Source: Candidatus Aciduliprofundum sp. (GTDB taxonomy: Archaea; Thermoplasmatota; Thermoplasmata; Thermoplasmatales; Aciduliprofundaceae). From it: a stretch of 14,292 nt of DNA. Below, in pieces: positions 1 to 6,174 of the stretch. The translations under genes and the position numbers were made by a program. The stretch spans positions 1 to 14,292 of the forward strand of contig WAKY01000158.1 of assembly GCA_015523135.1 (NCBI GenBank). Reading direction: 5' to 3'. How positions within the stretch are numbered: the first letter of the stretch is position 1; the number at the start of each line of letters is the position of its first letter. The notes beneath the pieces were generated by a model. The model did not search any database. It was given only the letters and a program-made list of their open reading frames with translations, and was not told where the DNA came from.

Positions 1-652
1 CATTCACAGTTATCCAAGCTCCGAGATAAGCTCCGGGTATAGCGCCAATTGTCAATCCTAAAGTTATAAGCCAGTCAATATGTCCCAAATACCAATGTAC
101 AAGAATGGATGGTATAGCGGCAAACAAAACCATTGCAACCGATGTGCCAATTGCCCTCTTTATACTCATTCCAAGAAGTAAGAGGATGGGAACCATCAGT
201 ATACCCCCACCATTGGCAAGCATACCTGATAAAAGGCCTATAACAAATCCTGCAAGCAAGATTATCCATGTCCTTTTTTCCATCTTTCTCTTTTTCTCAG
301 AAAACATCAATCTTACAGAAATATAAACAAGAAAAACAGCAGTTAAAAGCATCAATGCCTTACCACTTATATACTTAGTTGCATAGGCTCCTATGAACGA
401 GCCGGGAAGAACAACAAGGAGCATCTTCTCTACTATCTTCCAGTCCACAAGTTTCTCCTCCTGATATCTCTTTAAAGCTATGGATGATGATACTAGAGTC
501 ATAGGCAAAGGGCTTGCAAGGGCAAAATAAGGAGGAATTAAGAAGAACACACGGAGTATGGGAGTGCTTATAGAACTGCCCCCAAACCCAAACATTCCTC
601 CAAGGAGACCGATGAATATACCTGCAACTACAAGGTAAATCAGATTCAACAC
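1..652 (-). CDS. TSUP (TauE/SafE) family membrane transporter, partial (3' end off the window)
   Basis: This is an integral membrane protein of the TSUP/TauE-SafE family, whose members move sulfite, sulfonates or other small organic anions across the cytoplasmic membrane. The 217 codons visible show the family's two-fold repeat: a glycine-rich hydrophobic hairpin near the N terminus (GLLGGMFGFGGSSIS, about residues 15-29) and a second related one (GLLSGMLANGGGILMVPIL) in the middle, each followed by further membrane segments. A charged loop (SEKKRKMEKR) separates the halves. The family is usually near 250 residues, so the gene probably ends a little beyond the left edge. The start is the GTG at 652, because an in-frame stop lies at 662-664 and a TATA box sits about 24 bases upstream; TTG at 649 is an alternative. 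No Shine-Dalgarno is visible. The gene is divergent from the acetyltransferase at 722. The substrate cannot be told from sequence. Confidence 0.85.
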   Translation of the reverse strand, partial: MLNLIYLVVAGIFIGLLGGMFGFGGSSISTPILRVFFLIPPYFALASPLPMTLVSSSIALKRYQEEKLVDWKIVEKMLLVVLPGSFIGAYATKYISGKALMLLTAVFLVYISVRLMFSEKKRKMEKRTWIILLAGFVIGLLSGMLANGGGILMVPILLLLGMSIKRAIGTSVAMVLFAAIPSILVHWYLGHIDWLITLGLTIGAIPGAYLGAWITVN

Positions 653-672
653 GAAAGGAAATTACAAAGTCG

Positions 673-680
673 TAATAAAA
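673..680 (-). promoter_or_regulatory. TATA box for the TSUP transporter
   Basis: On the minus strand this reads TTTTATTA, centred about 24 bases before the GTG at 652. That is the archaeal TATA-to-start distance and fits a leaderless mRNA. It lies about 20 bases from the opposing TATA box of the GNAT gene. Confidence 0.45.
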
Positions 681-693
681 GATTTCCAAAGTG

Positions 694-703
694 TTTTATA
701 AAA
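694..703 (+). promoter_or_regulatory. TATA box for the GNAT acetyltransferase
   Basis: TTTTATAAAA is a perfect 10-base palindrome centred about 24 bases before the ATG at 722, so transcription should begin at or next to the start codon. There is no Shine-Dalgarno before that ATG, which also points to a leaderless mRNA. Because the box is symmetric, direction would have to be set by the BRE; AAAG at 688-691 is a candidate. Confidence 0.55.
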
Positions 704-721
704 GATATTTGATATCCACCC

Positions 722-1324
722 ATGCTTGAATTTGGACCTATAAAACTTAGAGCTTGGGAAAGAGAAGACTTGAAGAAAGTGCATGAATGGGAAAATGATT
801 TTGAAACCATGCTTTACTCTAGGGGTATGCCCCAACAAGTTAAAAGCTATGATGCCGTGGTAAAATATTATGAGAAAGAAATGGAGAGAGAGGATAGATT
901 GCATTACATTGTAGAGTTGAGAGATTCGAGAGAAGCAATAGGCACAGCTGTCATAAGACTAGAGAATTGGAGTGGTGTAAGAAGAGGAAATATTGGGACT
1001 TACATAGATAAGAATTACTGGAATAAGGGATTAGGTAAAATAATAACACTGGCGCTCCTTGAAATATCTTTCTACCATCTAAACTTAGAAAAATGCGAGG
1101 CATGTAGCATTGAGTACAATAAGAGGGCACATAGAGTATTGGAGAATTGTGGTTTCAAAAGATATGGCATAGAAAGAAAATCTGCGTTTGTTCTTGGCAG
1201 AAAATGGGATTGGCACTGCTTTGATATTCTCCGTGAGGAATATATGCAAATGAGAAAAGAGCTCTTTTCAAAAATATTAAAAGAGGATAAGGACGAATAT
1301 ATGGAGAAGCTCAATCTTTCTTAA
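722..1324 (+). CDS. GNAT family N-acetyltransferase (RimJ/SpeG-like)
   Basis: This is a 200-residue cytoplasmic acetyltransferase of the GNAT superfamily, RimJ/RimL/SpeG branch, which transfers acetyl from acetyl-CoA to a protein N terminus, an amine or an antibiotic. The N-terminal IKLRAWEREDLKKV matches the family opening. The acetyl-CoA pyrophosphate loop is at about 97-106 (KNYWNKGLGK), and NKRAHRVLENCGFKRYG at 133-149 is the usual C-terminal half of the fold. About 30 charged residues follow the fold (REEYMQMRKE onward), which may form an extra helix. The start is ATG 722, with a TATA box at the leaderless distance and no Shine-Dalgarno. The 3' end overlaps mobB by 14 bases. The acceptor substrate cannot be predicted. 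Confidence 0.85.
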   Translation: MLEFGPIKLRAWEREDLKKVHEWENDFETMLYSRGMPQQVKSYDAVVKYYEKEMEREDRLHYIVELRDSREAIGTAVIRLENWSGVRRGNIGTYIDKNYWNKGLGKIITLALLEISFYHLNLEKCEACSIEYNKRAHRVLENCGFKRYGIERKSAFVLGRKWDWHCFDILREEYMQMRKELFSKILKEDKDEYMEKLNLS

Positions 1325-1994
1325 CCTTATATTTTATTTCCACCTCTCTTATATTTCCCACTCCTTTAAACGCTGAGAGCATACCCGTTATAGTTTTTAT
1401 AACAATATCCTGCGCAAATTTTCCCATGTATATATCCTCACCGTTAACCTTTACACTTATAACAGCATTAGGATTCCAATACCTGCAATTCTTAAAATCA
1501 TCCTCTCCACGATAAATTGCCTCCGCCATCTCTCTGCAATTTCTATGATTGCACTCTCCACAGTTGAAATTTGGAAGCTCTTTCATTATCCTCTCTATTT
1601 TTACCTCTTTTTCTATATAACCTATAACATCATCAATTTCAGGATCTCTCATTATGCAATTCTCACATTCTGCATCTCCCAGGCATATCTTTGGCAGAAA
1701 TTTGTAGGATTTAAATCCTTCAACAAAAATTATATCATAATCCCTTAAATACTTTAGAACGGAAAAAAGAGATGAGGCATTCTTTATATGCACTTGCTCA
1801 TCTCCCAAAAGCACTACTTCCATAGCTCCTGCTTCCCTAAATCTCTTACTATCCTTTCCCTGCATATCTATTCCATGTGGCGTGTGCTTCACCACAGCTA
1901 TTTTGTAATCTTTCAATCTTTGCAAAAGCTCCACAATCATACTCGTTTTTCCAGAATTAGAGTATCCACAGAATCCAAGATACAATTTAATCAC
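1311..1994 (-). CDS. mobB: MobB-type molybdopterin-guanine dinucleotide biosynthesis GTPase with Fe-S motif domain
   Basis: This is a P-loop GTPase of the MobB family, which assists nucleotide attachment to molybdopterin or delivery of the finished cofactor. Counting from GTG 1994 it has 227 residues. The Walker A loop is GYSNSGKTS (10-18), followed by VVKHTPHG (34-41) as in MobB, and FVEGFKSYKFLPK (90-102) is the family's conserved segment. After the GTPase part come C104, C110 and C113, then CGECNHRNC (145-153) with the run MAEAIYRG and C170. That spacing fits the small 4Fe-4S domain found in CODH/ACS and RnfB-type proteins. A roughly 55-residue C-terminal domain follows. The gene overlaps the end of moeA by 8 bases, so the two are one operon. 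TTG at 1985 is a serious alternative start (226 minus 2 residues) because it has a better-placed ribosome site. Its TGA stop lies inside the convergent acetyltransferase gene. Confidence 0.82.
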   Translation of the reverse strand: MIKLYLGFCGYSNSGKTSMIVELLQRLKDYKIAVVKHTPHGIDMQGKDSKRFREAGAMEVVLLGDEQVHIKNASSLFSVLKYLRDYDIIFVEGFKSYKFLPKICLGDAECENCIMRDPEIDDVIGYIEKEVKIERIMKELPNFNCGECNHRNCREMAEAIYRGEDDFKNCRYWNPNAVISVKVNGEDIYMGKFAQDIVIKTITGMLSAFKGVGNIREVEIKYKVKKD

Positions 1995-3195
1995 CCCATA
2001 GATGCACTTCCACTTCCTCATCTTTTTCAACCAAATCTGAATTTGCAGGTATTATTATATAGCCATCAGAATCCGCCATACTGGTTATTGCTCCAGAGGT
2101 CTTATAGGCAGGATATGCATAATCATCTCTTAAATGCACGGTGAAAAATTGCATTCTCCCCAAAGTTGAAGTTATGCGCCTAGCCATCCTTGCCTTTACT
2201 ACCCTCTCCTTCTTGGGAGGTAACCTTGCCATCTTTCTAACTGCTGGACCTAAGAATTGATATGAATCATTCAAGCACGAGGTGGGAAAACCTGGCATTC
2301 CAAATATCAATTTATCTCCCCTTGCACACCATGTTGGCTTTCCCGGCTTGATTTGCACACCATGAAATAGAATTTTTGCATGCTTTGACACAACATCAAT
2401 AAGCATATCCCTATCTCCCACTGATGAGCCACCAGAAAAAACAACCATATCGTACTTTAGAGCTTCCATCAACTTATTTTCAATATCCTCCCTGTCATCC
2501 ATAACGAAAGGAAATATGATTGGCTCTCCACCATTCTCCCTTATAACAGAAGATATTGTGTATGTATTTACATCGTAAATCTTGCCTTTTTCAATTTTCT
2601 CACCGGGAACAATGAGCTCGTTGCCCGAGGGTAGAACAGCTATCTTCGGCTTTCTGTAAACTTTCACCTTTGCTATCCCCATGGCTGCGAGGGCACCTAT
2701 CTTTGGAGGATTCAAAATTGTACCTTTTGCCAATATTTTCTCTCCCTTCTTTATGTCTTCACCTTCAGGGGCAACATCAAATCCTGGATGAACAGGACGA
2801 TAAACTCTCACAATATTTCCCTCTTCTTCCGTATCTTCCACGCGAACAACAGCATCTGCACCTTCCGGAAGCATGGCTCCAGTGGCAATTTTCACACATT
2901 CTCCCTTCCTCACTTTTATTTCCTTATACTCTCCAGTATTTATCTCTCCCACAAGCTTGAATTCCTTAGGTGCATATTGGCCAGCCCCATATGTATCCTC
3001 AGATCTGACAGCATAACCATCTTCAGCTGCTCTGGCGAATGGAGGAACGTTTATTGGCGAGATAATATCTTCAGCCAAAACTCTACCCAAGGCGTACAAG
3101 AGCTTTAATTCTTCCACATTTTCAATGGGCTTTACATTCTCCAATACAATTCTCCTTGCATCTTCAAAGGGTATTAAATTTGTAAAGGGCCTCAT
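1987..3195 (-). CDS. moeA: Molybdopterin molybdotransferase MoeA
   Basis: MoeA inserts molybdate or tungstate into adenylylated molybdopterin, a cytoplasmic step of Mo/W cofactor synthesis. At 402 residues it matches the family length of about 400. Residues known to matter in E. coli MoeA are present: the Asp of EDGYA (D59), GEDI (145-148), a DD pair (233-234), IKPGKP (282-287) and both prolines of GMPGFPTS (299-306). SGGSSVGDRD (254-263) is the MPT-binding loop and SGAITSMADSDGY (367-379) lies in the C-terminal domain. One departure is PPFARAAEDGYA (51-62), where most homologues read like PxFDxSAMDGYA. The start is ATG 3195; an in-frame TGA lies 12-15 bases upstream. It is the first gene of the moeA-mobB operon. 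Tungsten rather than molybdenum is plausible in a fermentative archaeon, but that is inference. Confidence 0.93.
   Translation of the reverse strand: MRPFTNLIPFEDARRIVLENVKPIENVEELKLLYALGRVLAEDIISPINVPPFARAAEDGYAVRSEDTYGAGQYAPKEFKLVGEINTGEYKEIKVRKGECVKIATGAMLPEGADAVVRVEDTEEEGNIVRVYRPVHPGFDVAPEGEDIKKGEKILAKGTILNPPKIGALAAMGIAKVKVYRKPKIAVLPSGNELIVPGEKIEKGKIYDVNTYTISSVIRENGGEPIIFPFVMDDREDIENKLMEALKYDMVVFSGGSSVGDRDMLIDVVSKHAKILFHGVQIKPGKPTWCARGDKLIFGMPGFPTSCLNDSYQFLGPAVRKMARLPPKKERVVKARMARRITSTLGRMQFFTVHLRDDYAYPAYKTSGAITSMADSDGYIIIPANSDLVEKDEEVEVHLWGD
1990..1995 (-). promoter_or_regulatory. Shine-Dalgarno that bears on the mobB start
   Basis: GGTGAT inside the last moeA codons is followed after four bases by TTG at 1985. 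Clear ribosome sites elsewhere in the window (before 3308, 9399 and 9960) stand three to four bases from their start codon. By that rule TTG 1985 (protein MYLGFCGYSNSGKT...) is favoured over GTG 1994, which overlaps the ribosome site itself. Confidence 0.45.
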
Positions 3196-3203
3196 ATAGG
3201 GAC

Positions 3204-3219
3204 ATGCTCATTTGGGCAT
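3204..3219. promoter_or_regulatory. Imperfect dyad upstream of moeA, possible operator
   Basis: ATGCTCATTTGGGCAT pairs at six of eight positions around its centre. It sits 9 to 24 bases before the moeA ATG, where a bound regulator would block transcription start. No regulator gene is adjacent, and a chance dyad of this quality is not rare. Confidence 0.2.
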
Positions 3220-3239
3220 ATCAAATTTGTCATTTTGAG

Positions 3240-3273
3240 AAGGATTAAACAAACTTGTCCAGAAAGGATTAAA
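3240..3273. repeat. Two direct copies of AAGGATTAAA in the moeA / 3308 divergent spacer
   Basis: Exact 10-base copies lie at 3240-3249 and 3264-3273, a 24-base period. The second copy runs into the likely TATA box of the gene at 3308. Read on the minus strand they give TTTAATCCTT, so either copy could act as a box for moeA. Their role is unknown. Confidence 0.4.
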
Positions 3274-3276
3274 TAT
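3269..3276 (+). promoter_or_regulatory. TATA box for the gene at 3308
   Basis: TTAAATAT is centred about 35 bases before the ATG. Transcription would start near 3297, giving a leader of about ten bases that carries the Shine-Dalgarno GAGGTGAT (3296-3303). This gene thus appears to have a short leader, unlike most first genes in the window. Confidence 0.4.
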
Positions 3277-3307
3277 GTTTAGTTAATGAACAAAAGAGGT
3301 GATTTAA

Positions 3308-3892
3308 ATGGACAAAGTAGAAGCAAATGTATTGCAATGGCTCACCGCTGGAAGCGATGATGCTGTTGATATAGTGGACCTGCCATGGAGAGTTGAGGAG
3401 TTGGAAATGGGAGTTTACTACGCGGAGCACCCATCAGTACCTATGCACTTAATGGTTGCCTTTTCCGATAACTTCGTGCATCTCATAGTGCCAACAACAA
3501 TTGAAACTGCTGATATGAGTGATGAGGAGAAGTTACGCATATACGAGACATTAATGTGGCTAAACGACAAGGTACATATGATGAAATATTCCATTGGTGG
3601 AGAGAATAAAAACATTAGATTAAGGGTTGACTTGGATAAATCCACACTGGGCAAAGAGGAGTTTAATAATGCTCTTGTGGCTTTAGTCATTGGTGTGCTT
3701 GTTGGAGTTAAGGCCTTGGGCATTGAGATGGAATTTATGCAGAAAGTACTTCAAAGACTAATTAATATGCTAGTTTACAGAATAGAGAATGGAGCCACAG
3801 AGGAAGAACTTATGGATTTCCTAACCAAAACCGTTGGAATGGATGTTAGAGATGCAAAAGAGCTTCTAGAAATGGTAAAAAATAGCCTTTAA
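3308..3892 (+). CDS. Uncharacterised protein with YbjN / type III chaperone-like pattern
   Basis: I do not recognise this 194-residue acidic, soluble protein by name. Residues 36 to about 135 follow the order seen in YbjN and CesT-like chaperone folds: a strand pair ending in hydrophobic VHLIVPTT (57-64), a helix with the family-style LNDKVHMMKYSI (85-96), a strand IRLRVDLD (103-110), then KEEFNNALVALVIGVLVGV (116-134) as the long helix. The C-terminal 55 residues look helical and charged. There is no signal peptide, and the hydrophobic stretch at 121-134 is probably an amphipathic helix rather than a membrane span. The start ATG 3308 has a strong Shine-Dalgarno (GAGGTGAT) four bases away. 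The gene diverges from moeA and converges on the MFS gene, sharing its TTAA stop. The function is unknown; a protein-binding or chaperone role is a guess from the fold pattern only. Confidence 0.75.
   Translation: MDKVEANVLQWLTAGSDDAVDIVDLPWRVEELEMGVYYAEHPSVPMHLMVAFSDNFVHLIVPTTIETADMSDEEKLRIYETLMWLNDKVHMMKYSIGGENKNIRLRVDLDKSTLGKEEFNNALVALVIGVLVGVKALGIEMEFMQKVLQRLINMLVYRIENGATEEELMDFLTKTVGMDVRDAKELLEMVKNSL
3877..3882 (-). terminator. T-tract terminator candidate for the MFS gene
   Basis: Six consecutive T on the minus strand lie 7 to 12 bases past the MFS stop, inside the last codons of the convergent gene. Archaeal RNA polymerase stops at such tracts without a hairpin. Confidence 0.3.
3889..3892. 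other. Shared TTAA: stop codon on both strands
   Basis: The plus-strand TAA is 3890-3892 and the minus-strand TAA is the complement of 3889-3891. The two convergent genes therefore overlap by exactly these four palindromic bases and leave no intergenic DNA. Confidence 0.95.
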
Positions 3893-5124
3893 TTTTTAGC
3901 ATATTTTTTATTTTTTATTGGCAAACCATCCATATAATTTATATCATTCTCCACGGGAAGCACTATTAGAAGCGAAATTCCTGCGGGGATTATAGCAAAG
4001 AGAACAGTAAGAGGTAAGGAGAGAAGAGGAATGAGATAAGCACTTATAAGTGGACCAAACACCCACCCAAGAGCCATAGCAGAATTCATTATACCAAGAG
4101 CAGTGGCTCTTTCATTCCTTGAACTCATCTTGGCTATGTAAGTATTGATAGAATTAAAATATGCTGCCCACTTAAACCCAGAAACTGCGGCAGCGAGGAT
4201 TATAAGGGGTATGGATATGGCAGAGTAGTAAAGGTAAAAGGTTGCCATGTACCCAAGAATTCCCATTATAGCAACTAGCTTGCTCCCTATCCTATCGGCC
4301 AAGTATCCAAGAAGATATACGAAGATTATAGATATTCCGCTATCTATACCAAAGTACCATCCAACCCAAGCATCTCCAAAGCGCTCCTGAAGAAGTATGG
4401 AGAGGAAAGAATATACCATACCAGAAGCTACCATCATAAAGAGAACTGATATGGTCATCATTGTAATATTCCTATTTCTTTTCACAAATTCCCTGGCATT
4501 TTGCCATTTAACCACCATTCTACCAGGCCTGTCTATTCTAAACATCATTCGAAAATCCATGGGTGTACGGTTTGGCTCCCTTAGAAAAATCAAAAGAGAA
4601 ATAGCTGCTATGAATGGTAAGCTTGACAGAGAGTAGAGAAGCGTGTAATTTTTTGGATAAGCACCTATTATAAATCCCCCTACAAAGTTACCAAGCATAA
4701 ATCCAGCATTTGATAGGGAGTTAAATATACCAAAGCTTCTACCCACATTCTCCGAGAGCTCTGATATTAATGCACTAACCGCAGGTGTTTGTGCAGACAT
4801 AAAGAATCCCTGAAGAGACCTCATGGTAAGTAAAACTGTGGCAGAAGTGGCAAAAGCCATAATAAAAAAGAAAAATCCTCCAGTAGCAACTCCAAATATA
4901 ACAAATGGCTTCCTCCTCTGAACCTGATCTGATTTACGACCCCAAAAATATTGACCTAAGGTAGAGAACACATTAAACAGGATGGAAAGGGAAGCAACCA
5001 TGAGCACACCACCACCTAATACCTTCATGTAAGTAGGTAGTTGAGGCCATGCCATACCCCAACCCATATTTACAAATAGAAACGCAAGGGAGAGAAGCAG
5101 AAGCTCCTTTCCATTCCTGCTCAT
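3889..5124 (-). CDS. Major facilitator superfamily transporter
   Basis: This 411-residue MFS permease would carry a small solute across the cytoplasmic membrane by uniport, symport or antiport. It has about twelve hydrophobic segments. The MFS signature loop between segments 2 and 3 is clear (GRKSDQVQRRKPF, from about residue 62), with a weaker second copy in the C-terminal half (GYLADRIGSK). The N-terminal half contains GFFMSAQTPAVSALISE, similar to the motif seen in drug-proton antiporters and sugar permeases. The central loop carries many basic residues (about 190-220). The start is ATG 5124, with an AT-rich TATA region about 21 to 28 bases upstream and no Shine-Dalgarno, so it is probably leaderless. 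It stands alone between convergent and divergent neighbours, so context gives no substrate. Confidence 0.88.
   Translation of the reverse strand: MSRNGKELLLLSLAFLFVNMGWGMAWPQLPTYMKVLGGGVLMVASLSILFNVFSTLGQYFWGRKSDQVQRRKPFVIFGVATGGFFFFIMAFATSATVLLTMRSLQGFFMSAQTPAVSALISELSENVGRSFGIFNSLSNAGFMLGNFVGGFIIGAYPKNYTLLYSLSSLPFIAAISLLIFLREPNRTPMDFRMMFRIDRPGRMVVKWQNAREFVKRNRNITMMTISVLFMMVASGMVYSFLSILLQERFGDAWVGWYFGIDSGISIIFVYLLGYLADRIGSKLVAIMGILGYMATFYLYYSAISIPLIILAAAVSGFKWAAYFNSINTYIAKMSSRNERATALGIMNSAMALGWVFGPLISAYLIPLLSLPLTVLFAIIPAGISLLIVLPVENDINYMDGLPIKNKKYAKN
3893..3916 (+). terminator. Triple T-tract terminator for the gene at 3308
   Basis: Runs of 5, 6 and 6 T (3893-3897, 3904-3909, 3911-3916) follow directly after the plus-strand stop. 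They fit an archaeal oligo-T terminator. The same bases encode the lysine/asparagine-rich C terminus of the convergent MFS transporter (KNKKYAKN). Confidence 0.5.
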
Positions 5125-5140
5125 CCTGCGGTAATAGGGC

Positions 5141-5158
5141 TATAAATATTAAATATTT
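5141..5158 (-). promoter_or_regulatory. TATA region for the MFS transporter
   Basis: An 18-base run of only A and T on the minus strand contains TATTTAATATTTATA. It lies 17 to 34 bases before the ATG at 5124, consistent with leaderless transcription. The exact box cannot be fixed. Confidence 0.45.
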
Positions 5159-5337
5159 TTGTATTATGATGCAATAGAAAACATGCTTTAAGCGAGAAAT
5201 ATAGTTTGTGCATATCTTTCTCTTACCTGGATGCTCATCATTTTACTCTTCTTGTAACACCTTTTCAATATAGCCCATTTGTTGATTCTTCTCTTGCATT
5301 CCGTTCATAGAAATTAAAAAGCTATTAAGTGAGAATC

Positions 5338-5344
5338 TTTATAT
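5338..5344 (+). promoter_or_regulatory. TATA box for the HD phosphohydrolase
   Basis: TTTATAT is centred 25 bases before the ATG at 5366. That predicts a leaderless transcript beginning at the start codon. There is no Shine-Dalgarno. Confidence 0.55.
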
Positions 5345-5365
5345 GATTATTTCTTATGGCCAACT

Positions 5366-6142
5366 ATGCCTGAGTTTTCCGTTCCATGCGAAGACAACAA
5401 AAAATTGAAGATTCTAATAGATAGAATAAAAGAAGATGTTGAATTGAACACCCTTTGGAAAGCATCAAATATAATTGCCATTGACCGCCTTGGATACAAT
5501 GACCACGGTCCCGTGCATGTTAAAATCGTTGCAAATATAGCTCTAAGAATGCTTAGAATTCTAATAGCCAAGGGTATTGTTCCCGGGGTAGTAAAAAATT
5601 ATGAAATGAAAAATGAGGATGCGGAAGTAATCGTCACCCTTGCTTCTGCCCTCCATGACATAGGGCATGCAATACACAGAACCAAGCATGAGGATAATAG
5701 CCTCGTGTTAGCAGTTCCTATAATAGATAGACTTCTTGAAGGAATATACAACGAGGAAGAAAAAACAATAATAAAGGCTGAAACTTTACATGCCATATTC
5801 TCCCACAGGGCAAACATAATACCATTGACTATTGAAGCTGGAATTGTAAAAATTGCAGATGCCTTAGATATGGAGGAGGGCCGCGCTAGGATTCCATTCA
5901 AAATAGGAAAAGTAAATATACACTCTGTATCCGCCCTTGCAATAAAGGAAGTTAGTGTTATGGAAGGAGATAAGAAGCCTCTAAAGATAAGAATAAAGAT
6001 GAGAAACTCAGCAGGGATCTTCCAAGTAGATGAGCTCCTTAAGAATAAGATAGAAACTTCTGGAATTAAAGAGTTGATAGAAGTAGTAGCAGAAGTAATT
6101 GGCAATGAAGAAGAGAAAATAGTTGAGCGTGTTGAATTTTAA
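5366..6142 (+). CDS. HD domain metal-dependent phosphohydrolase
   Basis: This is a 258-residue soluble protein of the HD superfamily, whose members use one or two metal ions to hydrolyse phosphate esters, often of nucleotides. The metal ligands are visible in order: H51 in NDHGPVH (45-51), the HD pair in LHDIGHAIHRTKHED (96-110), H142 and H147 in LHAIFSHR (141-148), and D165 in KIADALD (162-168). The histidine-rich middle suggests a two-metal site. The last 75 residues are charged and probably regulatory or oligomerising. The start is ATG 5366, at leaderless distance from a TATA box; the upstream ATG at 5356 is out of frame. The next gene has its own promoter, so co-transcription is uncertain. 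The substrate is unknown; archaeal relatives are usually annotated only as HD proteins. Confidence 0.85.
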   Translation: MPEFSVPCEDNKKLKILIDRIKEDVELNTLWKASNIIAIDRLGYNDHGPVHVKIVANIALRMLRILIAKGIVPGVVKNYEMKNEDAEVIVTLASALHDIGHAIHRTKHEDNSLVLAVPIIDRLLEGIYNEEEKTIIKAETLHAIFSHRANIIPLTIEAGIVKIADALDMEEGRARIPFKIGKVNIHSVSALAIKEVSVMEGDKKPLKIRIKMRNSAGIFQVDELLKNKIETSGIKELIEVVAEVIGNEEEKIVERVEF

Positions 6143-6146
6143 AAAG

Positions 6147-6155
6147 TATTTAAAA
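6147..6155 (+). promoter_or_regulatory. TATA box for the NifX-like gene
   Basis: TATTTAAAA begins four bases after the HD gene's stop and is centred about 25 bases before ATG 6175. This suggests a separate leaderless transcript despite the 32-base gap to the HD gene. Confidence 0.5.
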
Positions 6156-6174
6156 TTTAAACACATGAACAATT

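Larger units (their letters stand above)
5125..5365. other. Gene-free spacer between divergent MFS and HD genes (241 bases)
   Basis: It holds the two promoters at its ends. The middle, about 5160 to 5335, has no ORF longer than 21 codons. The only structure I see is a weak inverted repeat (GAGAAA at 5194-5199 against TTTCTC at 5217-5222, with TAT/ATA and a bulge). It is the longest non-coding stretch in an otherwise packed window. A small RNA or a decayed gene is possible but unsupported. Confidence 0.6.

Noticed and set aside
375..689. 104-residue minus-strand open frame
   Set aside because: It is out of frame with the TSUP gene, which has a continuous hydrophobic two-fold repeat through the same DNA. 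The product of this frame is an unpatterned Cys/Ser/His-rich sequence.
5194..5222. Inverted repeat GAGAAA...TTTCTC as an intrinsic terminator
   Set aside because: The stem is short and bulged, no T-run follows on either strand, and both flanking genes point away from it.
5161..5242. Possible C/D box RNA (ATGATGA on the minus strand at 5235-5241)
   Set aside because: No CTGA D box follows at a suitable distance, and no paired C'/D' boxes are visible.
5243..5308. 21-codon minus-strand ORF (MNGMQEKNQQ...)
   Set aside because: It has no ribosome site, no well-placed TATA box and no recognisable similarity. It is too short to support.
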